In this document: positions 1 to 9,255 of the stretch, piece after piece | Numbering within the stretch: position 1 is the first letter of the stretch | Layout of the letters: every line of letters begins with the position of its first letter | Assembly: GCF_022601715.1 (NCBI RefSeq) | Contig: NZ_JAKVIM010000003.1 | Span: 62,001 to 126,000, forward strand | DNA from: Acinetobacter zhairuonensis | GTDB lineage: Bacteria; Pseudomonadota; Gammaproteobacteria; Pseudomonadales; Moraxellaceae | DNA: 64,000 bases | Direction: 5' to 3' | Made by a program: the position numbers and the translations under genes | The notes under the pieces: generated by a model | Databases searched by the model: none | The model's input: only the letters and a program-made list of their open reading frames with translations | What the model was told of the DNA's origin: nothing

Positions 1-110
1 ACATCGGCTTGATAGGTGCTTGGAATTTTAAGAGATGTCATTGTTATACTCATCAAGATTTATTATCGGTTTAATCCTTGATGATGTTGTTGCATTTGTC
101 AAATTGAATT

Positions 111-228
111 AAAAATCAGGCGAAAAAAATGCAACCCAGTGCCTTCTTCTGTAGAGAATCTAGTGTGCAATCACTGGTTAGTCAACAGTGACTGCACTCC
201 ATGCCTGATTCAGCCAGAACTGGGTTGC
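111..228 (-). terminator. Structured 3' region / terminator after the alcohol dehydrogenase gene
   Basis: Read on the minus strand, the segment after the dehydrogenase stop carries two long-range inverted repeats in interleaved order. A 10-base arm at 219-228 is complementary to 131-140, and an 8-base arm at 203-210 is complementary to 114-121. Between them is an imperfect local hairpin (166-176 with 186-196, one mismatch). The 131-140 arm is followed at once by a run of seven U (123-129), and the 114-121 arm by a shorter U run. A terminator is the simplest reading. The interleaving means the two stems either compete or form a pseudoknot, so a structured 3' UTR or small RNA is also possible. 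Confidence 0.5.
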
Positions 229-258
229 CAAAAGCAAAAAGTAAGAGATTGGAGAGAC

Positions 259-1470
259 TTACACCGCTGCTTTAAAATCTACAACTGAGGCACCGCTTTT
301 TAACGCTGCTTTGAAAATGTCGACCACTTGAGCGTGCGTCGCTTTACGTGGGTTGGTTAACATGCAGGCATCTTTTTGTGCATTCTCGGACATAATACCA
401 AGGTCTTGTTCCTTCACACCCAATTCTGCGAGGCTAGATGGAATACCAATTGAAGATGATAATTCGCGAATCGCATCAATGGCAGCATATGCAGCTTCAG
501 TGACGGTTAAACCGTTGGTGTTCACACCCATTAATTCTGCAATGCGAGCATAGCGGTCTGGGCATGCAATTAAGTTGAATTCACACACGTGTGGCAGCAA
601 TACGGCATTACATACACCATGTGGGAGGTTGTAGAAACCGCCAAGTTGATGTGCCATTGCATGTACATAACCTAAAGATGCATTGTTGAATGCCATACCA
701 GCCAGGTACTGTGCGTAGCTCATAGCATCACGCGCTTCTAGGTTCTCACCGTTTGCTACCGCAGGGCTTAACCATTGGCTAATCATCGAAATCGCTTTTT
801 CAGCACACGCATCTGTGATTGGATTCGCTGCTGTAGACACATAAGCTTCAACCGCATGCGTTAATGCATCCATACCTGTTGCAGCAGTTAAGCTCGCAGG
901 CTTAGCAATCATCAGTTTAGGATCGTCAATTGCAATAAGAGGAGTACAACGCCAGTCTACAATAGCCATTTTTACATGCGTGTCTGTATTGGTAATAATA
1001 CAGAAGCGTGTCATTTCAGAGGCAGTACCCGCAGTGGTGTTGACTGCAATCAGTGGTGTCATTGGTACAGTGCTTTTGTCGATACCTTCGTAATCACGAA
1101 TATGACCACCGCCTGCAGTGACTAGACCAATCCCTTTGGCACAGTCATGAGATGAACCGCCACCGAGCGATACAATAAAATCACAGCCTTCATCGTTGTA
1201 AGCTTGTACGCCATTATGTACGTTAATATCTGTTGGGTTTGGTTCTGCACCTGGGAAGATGTGGCTATCAACACCTGCATCTTTAAGATAACTTGCAATC
1301 GTGTCTGCTACGCCAAATTTAAATAAACCTGCATCGGTCACAATCAGCGCTTTTTTAGCACCTAAATTTTGAGCTTTGGTTCCAATTTCTTTGGCACAGC
1401 CTGGTCCAAAAAGTGAAACACATGGAATATAAAAACCGTTTGTTTGATCCGCAATATTTTTAAAAGCCAT
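259..1470 (-). CDS. Iron-containing alcohol dehydrogenase (AdhB/YiaY type)
   Basis: A cytoplasmic NAD(P)-dependent alcohol dehydrogenase of the group III, metal-dependent family that interconverts primary alcohols and aldehydes. I start it at 1470 (403 residues) because the family match begins there and a purine-rich AGAAGGAA site lies just upstream. The frame is open further, to 1614, but that part is basic and unlike the family. Visible signatures are the nucleotide-binding GGGSSHD at residues 103-109 and metal ligands D201, H205, H270 and H284, spaced as in Zymomonas ADH2. It stands alone, divergent from the next gene, and ends in a structured terminator region. Family assignment is firm; the physiological alcohol is unknown. 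Confidence 0.9.
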   Translation of the reverse strand: MAFKNIADQTNGFYIPCVSLFGPGCAKEIGTKAQNLGAKKALIVTDAGLFKFGVADTIASYLKDAGVDSHIFPGAEPNPTDINVHNGVQAYNDEGCDFIVSLGGGSSHDCAKGIGLVTAGGGHIRDYEGIDKSTVPMTPLIAVNTTAGTASEMTRFCIITNTDTHVKMAIVDWRCTPLIAIDDPKLMIAKPASLTAATGMDALTHAVEAYVSTAANPITDACAEKAISMISQWLSPAVANGENLEARDAMSYAQYLAGMAFNNASLGYVHAMAHQLGGFYNLPHGVCNAVLLPHVCEFNLIACPDRYARIAELMGVNTNGLTVTEAAYAAIDAIRELSSSIGIPSSLAELGVKEQDLGIMSENAQKDACMLTNPRKATHAQVVDIFKAALKSGASVVDFKAAV

Positions 1471-1745
1471 GGTGCGATTCCTTCTACCATTGTTATGTTG
1501 TTTGCGGTGATGTTCACCGTAATTGAAGTATTCAATGAAGATAAATTTAAGCCTACCTACCAAATACCTACCATAGAATCGAATCCATATTTTTTTTAAG
1601 ACTTTTGATTGCATTACAGCGGTTACAATTTTTTGTATCTATCAGAAAAATAAAAATAAAATAGAGCAAACCTTAAAAGGTGATTTTTTTAAAAATTTGA
1701 TTAAAATAATGAGTAGCATTATACAAAAGTAGAATGAGGGCGCGT

Positions 1746-3746
1746 ATGGAACAAGAACGTTTAATACCGCAACATCGTCAAATTGCTCAACTGATGTTGA
1801 GTTTTTCTTCCGATCTGACACAGATGCAACAGCAACAATGGCAGATTTTGGGGAATCTAAATGCGCAAAATATGTTTCGCATCGACCAAGAAAAACATAC
1901 GATTTTTATTATGAATGAGATGTTTTATCTCAGCTTTCATTTGGTTGAAAACAACAATACACCCGTTTTACAGCATGATTTTAGCTATCAAGGGCAACAT
2001 GCCGAGTTACTAGAAGATTTCTTTTTACATGATGTTGGCTTTCTGACTGATCATTTGAATGAACAGCACTCACTATTTTTAAAAAATAAAGCTCAACAAT
2101 TACGTGAAATTATTGCCAAGCAAGTTTATCAATGGGTTGCAGGACCAGCCCGTGTGTTGGATTTTTTAAATCAAATGACTTTGGCGCAAGCAGAATTATT
2201 AGATCGACGTTTAATTGCACTCGGTATGCAGAAATATGCTCGTTTTGTAGAGGCGAAACAAACGGGGGGAGTCTTAGATCCCGCATTAAAGCAACATTTT
2301 AGTCAGCTCTGTGCCTTACATATTGTGAATGGAGAAGACTTTTTACCCTTACAAGGGCTGATGGATAGCTATGACGAGCTTTGCCATAGCGCAGCGCAAT
2401 TTTTACCGACCGCTTTATATCGCATCGCGACCTTAACCTTTGAGCAAAAGTTTAATTTAGATGAACTGTTGGATCATCAAACAGATTTTGCTTTGTTACA
2501 GCCCTATGCCATACAGCAGAGCCATGTCTTATCCTTTGTCAGGTTGATGAACCGCGAGCTGTGGCATAAAGATGATTTATTGGCTAAGCAAAACTTTTTA
2601 CAAGCGCACAGTCAAATCTGGCAAAAAAAAGTTGCCCGACTGCCGATATTTGATTATTCCAGAACGGTAAATTGGCTATTTAAACAGGATGCGATGGTGC
2701 TGGATTGGTTGAGTAGCCATATTCAACATAGCCATGTGCGTGTGGCGGTGACTGCACTAAGTTTTGTTGATACCAGTCAAATTCACCCCAGTCTCATTTT
2801 ACTGACCTTGCAGTATTTTCAGCATACCTGTGCGCGCATGTTTATTCAGAGCTGTGATATCCATGCTACAGCAGAACAATGGTTTGAACATCAAAATAAT
2901 CAAACTGTCGTACTCAAAGGTCAACAGCAGACTGCGGAAGATCAACGGATTGCAATCAGTCCTTCCATTTTATATTTGGATGAATGGATGAATTTACTGC
3001 GTAACGTATCCAGTAAGAACGAAGCAACAGTAAAGCAGGTGTATAAAAAGATCAGTCGGGTGATGCAGGCATATATGCTGCATTTGCATCATATTGTGCA
3101 AGACTTGCCGCAAGAGCTCTTAAGTTATGTCCATCCGAGTACGCATCAAAATCGAGGCTTTTATCGAACCTTACGCCGTCATCATGTGCCTGTGAATGAA
3201 TTTCGTGCCATGTTTTATCTGCGATATCAGAATTTAAGGGTGTCGGTATTTGATGCTTATGTGCGCGACTACTTAATTTATTGTTTTAATGAAAATCGTG
3301 ATATTGCCAAAAATATCACATGGCTGGGCTTATTTCATCATGCGGTTGAATGGCATCGTCAGTTACATAAAGATGAAATTCTGGCACGGCTGAAACAGAA
3401 TTTTACAGTCAATACTTGGAATGCCGTTTCACCAGAGACTATTTTGCAATATTCGGGCTGGACGTTTGAAGAGTTGCACCATATCGAACGTATCATAGAA
3501 GAATCGAATATTTTCCATCATTGCCTTGCGGTCAGTTATGCAGAGCGAATTATGCAAGGTGAATATGTCGCGTTTCATATGTCATCTCCTCATTTTACCC
3601 AGTCACTGACTTTAGGATGTCATATTCAGGCGGGCAAGCTTTTGTTTGACCAACTGGAATATCCGAATAATCAAAAAGCTGAACAGCTACTGGTCACGAT
3701 AGCCGAGCAATTTATTCAATGGTTTAATGGAAAGTATTCACCATAA
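1746..3746 (+). CDS. PcfJ-like domain protein, function unknown
   Basis: A soluble protein of 666 residues with no signal peptide or membrane segment. The start at 1746 is preferred over 1734 because GAGGG (1736-1740) sits five bases before it. Most of the protein is helical and Leu/Gln/His-rich and I do not recognise it. The C-terminal part, near residue 590, reads FHHCLAVSYAERIMQGEYVAF, followed by a beta-rich stretch. This resembles the PcfJ-like pattern (HC...YA..I..G, then a strand ending in a conserved Asn region). PcfJ-like proteins are found on conjugative plasmids and phages, but also as lone chromosomal genes in Acinetobacter-like genomes, where their role is unknown. The neighbours give no functional hint. 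Confidence 0.6.
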   Translation: MEQERLIPQHRQIAQLMLSFSSDLTQMQQQQWQILGNLNAQNMFRIDQEKHTIFIMNEMFYLSFHLVENNNTPVLQHDFSYQGQHAELLEDFFLHDVGFLTDHLNEQHSLFLKNKAQQLREIIAKQVYQWVAGPARVLDFLNQMTLAQAELLDRRLIALGMQKYARFVEAKQTGGVLDPALKQHFSQLCALHIVNGEDFLPLQGLMDSYDELCHSAAQFLPTALYRIATLTFEQKFNLDELLDHQTDFALLQPYAIQQSHVLSFVRLMNRELWHKDDLLAKQNFLQAHSQIWQKKVARLPIFDYSRTVNWLFKQDAMVLDWLSSHIQHSHVRVAVTALSFVDTSQIHPSLILLTLQYFQHTCARMFIQSCDIHATAEQWFEHQNNQTVVLKGQQQTAEDQRIAISPSILYLDEWMNLLRNVSSKNEATVKQVYKKISRVMQAYMLHLHHIVQDLPQELLSYVHPSTHQNRGFYRTLRRHHVPVNEFRAMFYLRYQNLRVSVFDAYVRDYLIYCFNENRDIAKNITWLGLFHHAVEWHRQLHKDEILARLKQNFTVNTWNAVSPETILQYSGWTFEELHHIERIIEESNIFHHCLAVSYAERIMQGEYVAFHMSSPHFTQSLTLGCHIQAGKLLFDQLEYPNNQKAEQLLVTIAEQFIQWFNGKYSP

Positions 3747-3960
3747 TTGAAAACAGACTACGCTTTTTTACTTGACCTATTCAGCTGATAAAATTTGGAG
3801 CGCTATTATTTTTTTTGAGTTTTAAATTCTTAAGATTCAACTGAAATAGAGTGTTGATATATATAGATTTATATTTAAGTTGGGTTGAATTAAACCGATA
3901 ACAGTTTTTGTCTAAGCTTAACTTTTAAGGCAAAAATCGTTAGGCTATAGCCGTTATTTA

Positions 3961-5691
3961 ATGGTTATCGGTCTTATGAAACAAGAAACTGCACTCAAGC
4001 TACTCAAAGCGGGCGAAAATGTATTCCTAACAGGTTCGGCTGGTGCAGGGAAAACCTATACGTTAAATCAATACATCAATTACTTGAAAGCCCGTAAAGT
4101 TCCTGTGGCAATTACCGCTTCCACAGGAATTGCTGCAACCCATATGAATGGGATGACCATCCATACTTGGGCGGGCATTGGCATTAAAGATAGCCTCAGC
4201 GATGATGATCTGAAACGCATGAAAGAGCGTAAATACCTGAAAGAGCATTTGGAAAATGCGCAGGTATTGATCATTGATGAAATTTCGATGTTACATGCCA
4301 AACAGTTGAATCTGGTCAATCAGGTGCTGAAATACTTTAAAGAAAGTGATGATGCATTTGGTGGTATTCAGGTGATCGTGGCAGGAGACTTCTTTCAGTT
4401 ACCGCCAGTCGGGAAAAAAGAAGAACTGAATCGGGATAAATTCTGCTTTATGTCTGAGGCATGGGTCGAAGCCAAGTTCCGTGTTTGCTATCTCACCGAG
4501 CAGCATCGTCAGGGCAATGATTACCTGAATGATATTTTAAATGCGATTCGTAGCCAGAGCATTACCCAGCAACATTTACAGGCCTTAGAACAGACCCGTA
4601 CACAAGATATTGGTGAGACTTTCACCCGTTTATATACACATAATATGGACGTCGATTCGATTAACTATCAACATTTAAATGCCATTGAGCAGCAAGGTCA
4701 TGAATTTATGGCAGTTTGTGATGGCAATGAAAAATTAATTGAAACCTTGAAATCTTCGGTACGTGCGCCTGAGGCTTTAACCCTCAAGAAAAATGCCAAA
4801 GTCATGTTTGTCAAAAATAACTTTGATATGGGCTATATCAATGGCAGCTTGGGTGAAGTCATTGGTTTTGAAGAAGATGATGATCACGGCATTTTGCCAA
4901 AAGTAAAACTGACCGATGGTTCGGTGTTGTTGGTGGAGCCAGAAACTTGGTCGGTTGATAATGAGGCAGGTAAAAGTATTGCCAGTTTGCAGCAGATTCC
5001 TTTACGTCTGGCGTGGGCAATCACCATTCATAAATCACAAGGCATGACTTTGGCTGCGGCTGAAATTAACTTAAGCCATACCTTTGAAAAAGGGCAAGGT
5101 TATGTTGCCTTGTCACGGTTAAAATCGTTACAGGGCTTAAAGCTGTTAGGTTTTAACATGCAAGCTTTGGAGCTGGATAGTTTAGCCATTAAGGCAGATC
5201 GACGCTTCCAAGAGTTATCGCAAGAAGCCGAGACCAATTTTGAAGATCAGGATTTAACGGTTCAACACAAAGCCTTTATTCGTCATTGTGGCGGAACGTT
5301 AAATGACGTTGAAATTGAACGCAATGAAAAGAAAATTGCACGTAATGCGGGCAAGCAAAACTACGCTTCAGCGACATTAGATGAAACGCGTGAGTTATTT
5401 GAATCAGGCTATGAGATTGAAGATATTGCGCAGGAGCGTGGCTTGACGCCTGCAACCATTATTAATCATTTAGGGCGTTTGCATAAAGAGCAAGGTTTGG
5501 ATATTTCGATCGCGCATCCTGGAGAGGAGGTGGTCGAAGAAGTCCGCAAAATTTATAAACGTTTACAGAAGCGCCAGAGTGCTGATCATTTCGCAGATGA
5601 TGGTTCTATAAAGTTACGTCCAATTGTCGAGGCAACCAATCCAAGAATGGGCTATGATCAAGTGCGTTTAGCTTTGCTTTATATCGAATAA
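3961..5691 (+). CDS. PIF1/RecD-like superfamily 1 DNA helicase with C-terminal HTH
   Basis: A 5'-3' SF1B-type helicase. Walker A GSAGAGKT is at about residues 25-32, Walker B LIIDEIS at 104-109, a motif III-like GDFFQLPPV at 142-150, and the late ATP-binding motif AWAITIHKSQGMTL near residue 350. After the helicase core comes a region ending in a helix-turn-helix (ERGLTPATIINHL, about residues 490-502), like the HTH appended to some RecQ and PIF1 helicases. An alternative start is Met6 (3976); neither start has a clear ribosome binding site. Such proteins are usually annotated as AAA ATPases or PIF1-like helicases and probably act in DNA repair or replication-fork maintenance. The specific role is unproven. 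Confidence 0.85.
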   Translation: MVIGLMKQETALKLLKAGENVFLTGSAGAGKTYTLNQYINYLKARKVPVAITASTGIAATHMNGMTIHTWAGIGIKDSLSDDDLKRMKERKYLKEHLENAQVLIIDEISMLHAKQLNLVNQVLKYFKESDDAFGGIQVIVAGDFFQLPPVGKKEELNRDKFCFMSEAWVEAKFRVCYLTEQHRQGNDYLNDILNAIRSQSITQQHLQALEQTRTQDIGETFTRLYTHNMDVDSINYQHLNAIEQQGHEFMAVCDGNEKLIETLKSSVRAPEALTLKKNAKVMFVKNNFDMGYINGSLGEVIGFEEDDDHGILPKVKLTDGSVLLVEPETWSVDNEAGKSIASLQQIPLRLAWAITIHKSQGMTLAAAEINLSHTFEKGQGYVALSRLKSLQGLKLLGFNMQALELDSLAIKADRRFQELSQEAETNFEDQDLTVQHKAFIRHCGGTLNDVEIERNEKKIARNAGKQNYASATLDETRELFESGYEIEDIAQERGLTPATIINHLGRLHKEQGLDISIAHPGEEVVEEVRKIYKRLQKRQSADHFADDGSIKLRPIVEATNPRMGYDQVRLALLYIE

Positions 5692-5794
5692 AACTGTTAT
5701 AAAAGAAAAGAGTAGGCAAGTGCAATTATTGCTTACTTTCAATAAAACTTACGCTACACTGCGATTCATCGGATAAGAATAAATTAGAAAAGTA

Positions 5795-6778
5795 ATGAAA
5801 TTTACAGCTTGGTACATGCTTCGAAAATTTGTCTACAATATTTTGCACAATGATGATTATGAGACACGTTTTAGTCGTGGACTGAATATTTTTCTTATTG
5901 CATTAATTATGACGAATGCTGCGGCAGTGTTAATTGAGTCTATTCAGAAATACTATGAGCTGTATCATCATTATTTTTACTATTTTGAATTGTTTTCTAT
6001 CGTTGTTTTCTCACTCGAATATATTCTGAGGTTTTGGTCGATTGCTGAGGCGAATAGTTTCGAGTCGCCATGGAAAAACCGCATGAAATGGGTCACCAGT
6101 GGCGGAGCAATTATTGATTTGCTTGCGATCTTACCTGCTTATTTGAATTTCTTTGTGCATTTCGACCTGCGTTTCCTTAGAATTCTTCGATTACTCCGAT
6201 TATTAAAACTCACGCGATATTTTGTTTCACTACAAATTCTATTACGCGTGATTGAGCGTGAAAAAGGTTCATTCCAAGCTGTTATTTTTATTTTGGTCAT
6301 TATGATTATTTTGGCCGCTGCTGGGGTGTATTTGATTGAAAGTCGGGTACAACCTGAGGTGTTTAGTTCAATTCCTGCGTCCATGTGGTGGGCGGTAGTG
6401 ACGCTGACCACGGTGGGTTATGGTGATGTCACGCCTGTAACGCCGTTGGGGCGTTTCCTTGGTGCGTTGATTACCATTTTGGGGGTCGGTTTAGCAGCAT
6501 TACCCGCGGGTATTTTGGCAAATGGTTTGGCGAATGAGCTTGAATTACGTAAGCAAGAGCTTGAACTCAGATTTCGTGAATTGATTCAAAATAGCGAAAT
6601 CGACTTTATTCTAGAAAAAGAGAAGATCGAGGAAATTCGAAAAGAAGTTGGGCTGACTAGTGAACAAACCCAAGATATTATTCTGCAATTGATTCGAGAG
6701 CAAAAAGAAGAATCTTTGAAGCAGGAACGAGATCAATATGCCTATTGTCCACATTGTGGTAAAAAGTTACCTGAATAA
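5795..6778 (+). CDS. Voltage-gated potassium channel with C-terminal Cys motif
   Basis: An inner-membrane six-helix ion channel. The S1-S3 hydrophobic segments lie within residues 30-120, and an arginine-rich S4 voltage sensor (RFLRILRLLRLLKLTR) at about 126-141. The pore follows, with selectivity filter TTVGYGD at 205-211, then the S6 helix. TVGYGD is diagnostic of K+ selectivity. The cytoplasmic tail is a charged, probably coiled-coil helix (about 245-315) ending in CPHCGKKLPE, a single zinc-knuckle-like Cys pair. The stop is followed by a strong bidirectional terminator shared with the convergent MFS gene. It is a KvAP/Kch-like bacterial Kv; the Cys tail is unusual. Confidence 0.92.
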   Translation: MKFTAWYMLRKFVYNILHNDDYETRFSRGLNIFLIALIMTNAAAVLIESIQKYYELYHHYFYYFELFSIVVFSLEYILRFWSIAEANSFESPWKNRMKWVTSGGAIIDLLAILPAYLNFFVHFDLRFLRILRLLRLLKLTRYFVSLQILLRVIEREKGSFQAVIFILVIMIILAAAGVYLIESRVQPEVFSSIPASMWWAVVTLTTVGYGDVTPVTPLGRFLGALITILGVGLAALPAGILANGLANELELRKQELELRFRELIQNSEIDFILEKEKIEEIRKEVGLTSEQTQDIILQLIREQKEESLKQERDQYAYCPHCGKKLPE

Positions 6779-6798
6779 AGATTAAAAAAACATTAAGC

Positions 6799-6834
6799 AA
6801 AAGCCCTAAAAGTCTCGAACTTTTAGGGCTTTTA
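6799..6834. terminator. Bidirectional intrinsic terminator
   Basis: A perfect stem of about 15 pairs (6799-6813 with 6819-6833, AAAGCCCTAAAAGT arm) around a 5-base loop. There are A-runs on the left and U-runs on the right, so it can end both the K+ channel transcript and the convergent MFS transcript. Confidence 0.9.
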
Positions 6835-6854
6835 TACGAAATGGATAAAAATAC

Positions 6855-8084
6855 TTAACTTGTTTCCTGATAGGTTGGAGTATCCAATTGCTGATTCTTT
6901 TCATTCTGAAAAGCGACTAAAAGAATGACTAAACCACCGAGACTTAAGATTACACCTACCCAAATTGGCGCTAACCAGCCCATGCCATGACTGATGAGCC
7001 AGCCACCCAGAAAAGCACCAAAGGCATTGGCAATATTAAAGGCTGAGTGATTGAGTGAGGCTGCTAAACTTTGAGCATCGCCTGCAACATCCATAAGTCG
7101 CGTTTGTAGTAATGGTCCTAAACCTGCAATACTAAAACTGACTAAGAATAATGCCGCAAAAGCCGTATATAAATTGCCAATAAATAATGCACAAATCATG
7201 TAGGAACAGGCATTGGAAAGTAATACCCAAACAATCGCTTTATTGAGATTTTTATCGGCAAAATGACCCGCAACTAAGCCGCCAACGACCAGCCCAAGAC
7301 CAATACTGGCAAGCGCAAAAGGCACGATTTGAATACTGGCATGGGTGTATTCGGTTAGAATAGGGGAAACGTAACTATAGACTGAGAACAGCCCACCAAA
7401 ACCAATCGCACCAACCGCCAGGGTCAGCCACATTTGGGTGTTTTTTAGACCTCGTAATTCATTTTGAATACTGGCAGTAGGTTTTTGCTGCATTGGCGGA
7501 ACGAAAAAGCAAATTGCGATAACAGTTAAAAAGGCGATAGATGCAGAAAACTCAAAGCCTGCTCGCCAACCATAATTTTGCCCCAGCCATGTTGCAAAAG
7601 GGACTCCAATTACAGTCGCGACATTTAAGCCCATCATCAGTTTTGCAACCGCTGAAGCCCGTTTTTGCTTGCCTGCAAATTCTGCAACTACCAAAGCTGC
7701 AATACCAAAATATGCACCATGAGGCAATCCGGCTATAAAACGCGAAATCAACATGCTTTCATAGTTATTGGCCAGCGCAGTCATACCATTCGCTAAGCCA
7801 TAAAAAAGCATTAGCCCAATCAGCAGGATTTTACGGGGTGTCTTTGCTGCAAGGATGGCAATAATCGGCGCACCTATGGTGACACCTAATGCGTAGGCAC
7901 TAATGAAATGCCCAGCCACAGGAATACTGACATGTAGATTATGAGAAATTTCCTGAATCAGGCCCATGGCGACAAATTCAGTCGTACCAATACAAAAGCC
8001 TCCAACAGCAAGGGCTAAAATCACCCAAAATAAGGAATAAGCGGGCTTAGCATCGATAGAATCATTGGAATTCATAGATGTCAT
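6855..8084 (-). CDS. MFS transporter, DHA1 family (AraJ/YdhP-like)
   Basis: An inner-membrane proton-driven efflux transporter of 409 residues with twelve predicted hydrophobic helices. The N-terminal pattern GGFCIGTTEFVAMGLI in helix 1 is typical of the AraJ/YdhP/PbuE branch of DHA1 exporters. The RFIAGLPHGAYFG stretch near residue 115 matches the family's helix 4 signature. A second in-frame ATG lies three codons in; neither start has a strong ribosome binding site. The substrate cannot be read from sequence; relatives export sugars, purines or drugs. It is a single gene, convergent with the K+ channel. Confidence 0.85.
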   Translation of the reverse strand: MTSMNSNDSIDAKPAYSLFWVILALAVGGFCIGTTEFVAMGLIQEISHNLHVSIPVAGHFISAYALGVTIGAPIIAILAAKTPRKILLIGLMLFYGLANGMTALANNYESMLISRFIAGLPHGAYFGIAALVVAEFAGKQKRASAVAKLMMGLNVATVIGVPFATWLGQNYGWRAGFEFSASIAFLTVIAICFFVPPMQQKPTASIQNELRGLKNTQMWLTLAVGAIGFGGLFSVYSYVSPILTEYTHASIQIVPFALASIGLGLVVGGLVAGHFADKNLNKAIVWVLLSNACSYMICALFIGNLYTAFAALFLVSFSIAGLGPLLQTRLMDVAGDAQSLAASLNHSAFNIANAFGAFLGGWLISHGMGWLAPIWVGVILSLGGLVILLVAFQNEKNQQLDTPTYQETS

Positions 8085-8310
8085 TTTAATAAATGCGAGT
8101 AGGTGTGGGAGAGCTTGATATTATAAGTGAAAGATTTAAAAAATAAGCAGAGTAAAAGACTATGGATTGGATTTTTTTGTAAATTAATATCGGAATAATC
8201 ACATAATTTATGACTAACAAGAATACTTCATCATCAAGGTGAATTATTTGACCAAAATAAGAATGTGAAGTTAGTGAGATTCTGCACCAACTCCACAGTA
8301 GAGGAGACTG

Positions 8311-9255
8311 TTAAAGAGGAGATGCAGTCATCATGCCCATACCAGCAATCCATTCTTGAATCGGTTCGTAATATTGAATTTCTGCATCATATTCGCCAAA
8401 AGTAGAAAGTGAAGCAAAAGCCGCCATCCATGAACGAATTTCCTGACCGCCACGTCCTCCATCACGACGAATTTCTTCACTGCTCATTGCGGCTAAATAA
8501 TCAAAATCTGCATGTTTAAAGCGCTGGAGTAAGTCTTTGTCCCATTCAGGGTTTAAGGGTAATGCCGCACTCATATCACCATTGGCAAGTCGTTGACCAA
8601 CCTCAATCACTTTAGACTGACGGCTATTTCGCACATCAACTGTAGGATTACGTCCTGCAATCAAGAATTCTTGCACTTCGGTTGGCGCTGTTTGAATTTG
8701 CGGAGTTGGAGGATCATGTGATAATCCCCCAGAACCAATAATCAGAATACGTTCGTCCAAAGTTTTGAGATATTCACCAATGACTCTACCCATCTGAATT
8801 ACTCGTTTGGGGTGAGGCATTGGGTTTGCAGCGCTATTGATGAAAATTGGGATTACAGGATAACGGTCTAACTGCCCCTCGCAGAATAAATCGAGCGGTT
8901 GGGTAATCCCATGGTCGGCTTGCATACGATACGAGTAAGAAAGATCGATATCATGCTTTAAGCAATACTCAATGAGTCCCAGTGCTTTATCTTCAGGCAC
9001 GTTAAGCGGTGCAGGTCCATAGTTCCAGTCACCTGCGGCGGTTGCGCGGAGACCCACACAAAAGCTCGGCATCAGGTCATAAAAAAAACCATTAAAGTGG
9101 TCAGGACCAAAGGAGATAATCAGAGTCGGGTTATATGCTTTGACTTGTTCTGCAAGGTTAGCAAAAGCTGCGCGGGCAGAAGCTTCAATTTCTGGTGGTG
9201 GGGAGGCAAAATTCAAGAGTGGGGTGTGTGAAACACAAATTAATTTAACGGGCAT
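8311..9255 (-). CDS. MhpB-type extradiol catechol dioxygenase
   Basis: A class III extradiol ring-cleavage dioxygenase closely resembling 2,3-dihydroxyphenylpropionate 1,2-dioxygenase (MhpB), an Fe(II) enzyme that opens a catecholic ring in the meta position. Started at 9255 it has 314 residues, the length of E. coli MhpB. The catalytic His pair then falls at H115 (QADHGITQP) and H180 (GSGGLSHDPP), against H115 and H179 in E. coli. The metal-site region GPDHFNGFFYD lies at about 50-60. The frame is open 12 codons further upstream, but without family similarity. None of the other meta-pathway genes (hydrolase, hydratase, aldolase, hydroxylase) is adjacent, so the substrate is uncertain. Confidence 0.85.
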   Translation of the reverse strand: MPVKLICVSHTPLLNFASPPPEIEASARAAFANLAEQVKAYNPTLIISFGPDHFNGFFYDLMPSFCVGLRATAAGDWNYGPAPLNVPEDKALGLIEYCLKHDIDLSYSYRMQADHGITQPLDLFCEGQLDRYPVIPIFINSAANPMPHPKRVIQMGRVIGEYLKTLDERILIIGSGGLSHDPPTPQIQTAPTEVQEFLIAGRNPTVDVRNSRQSKVIEVGQRLANGDMSAALPLNPEWDKDLLQRFKHADFDYLAAMSSEEIRRDGGRGGQEIRSWMAAFASLSTFGEYDAEIQYYEPIQEWIAGMGMMTASPL

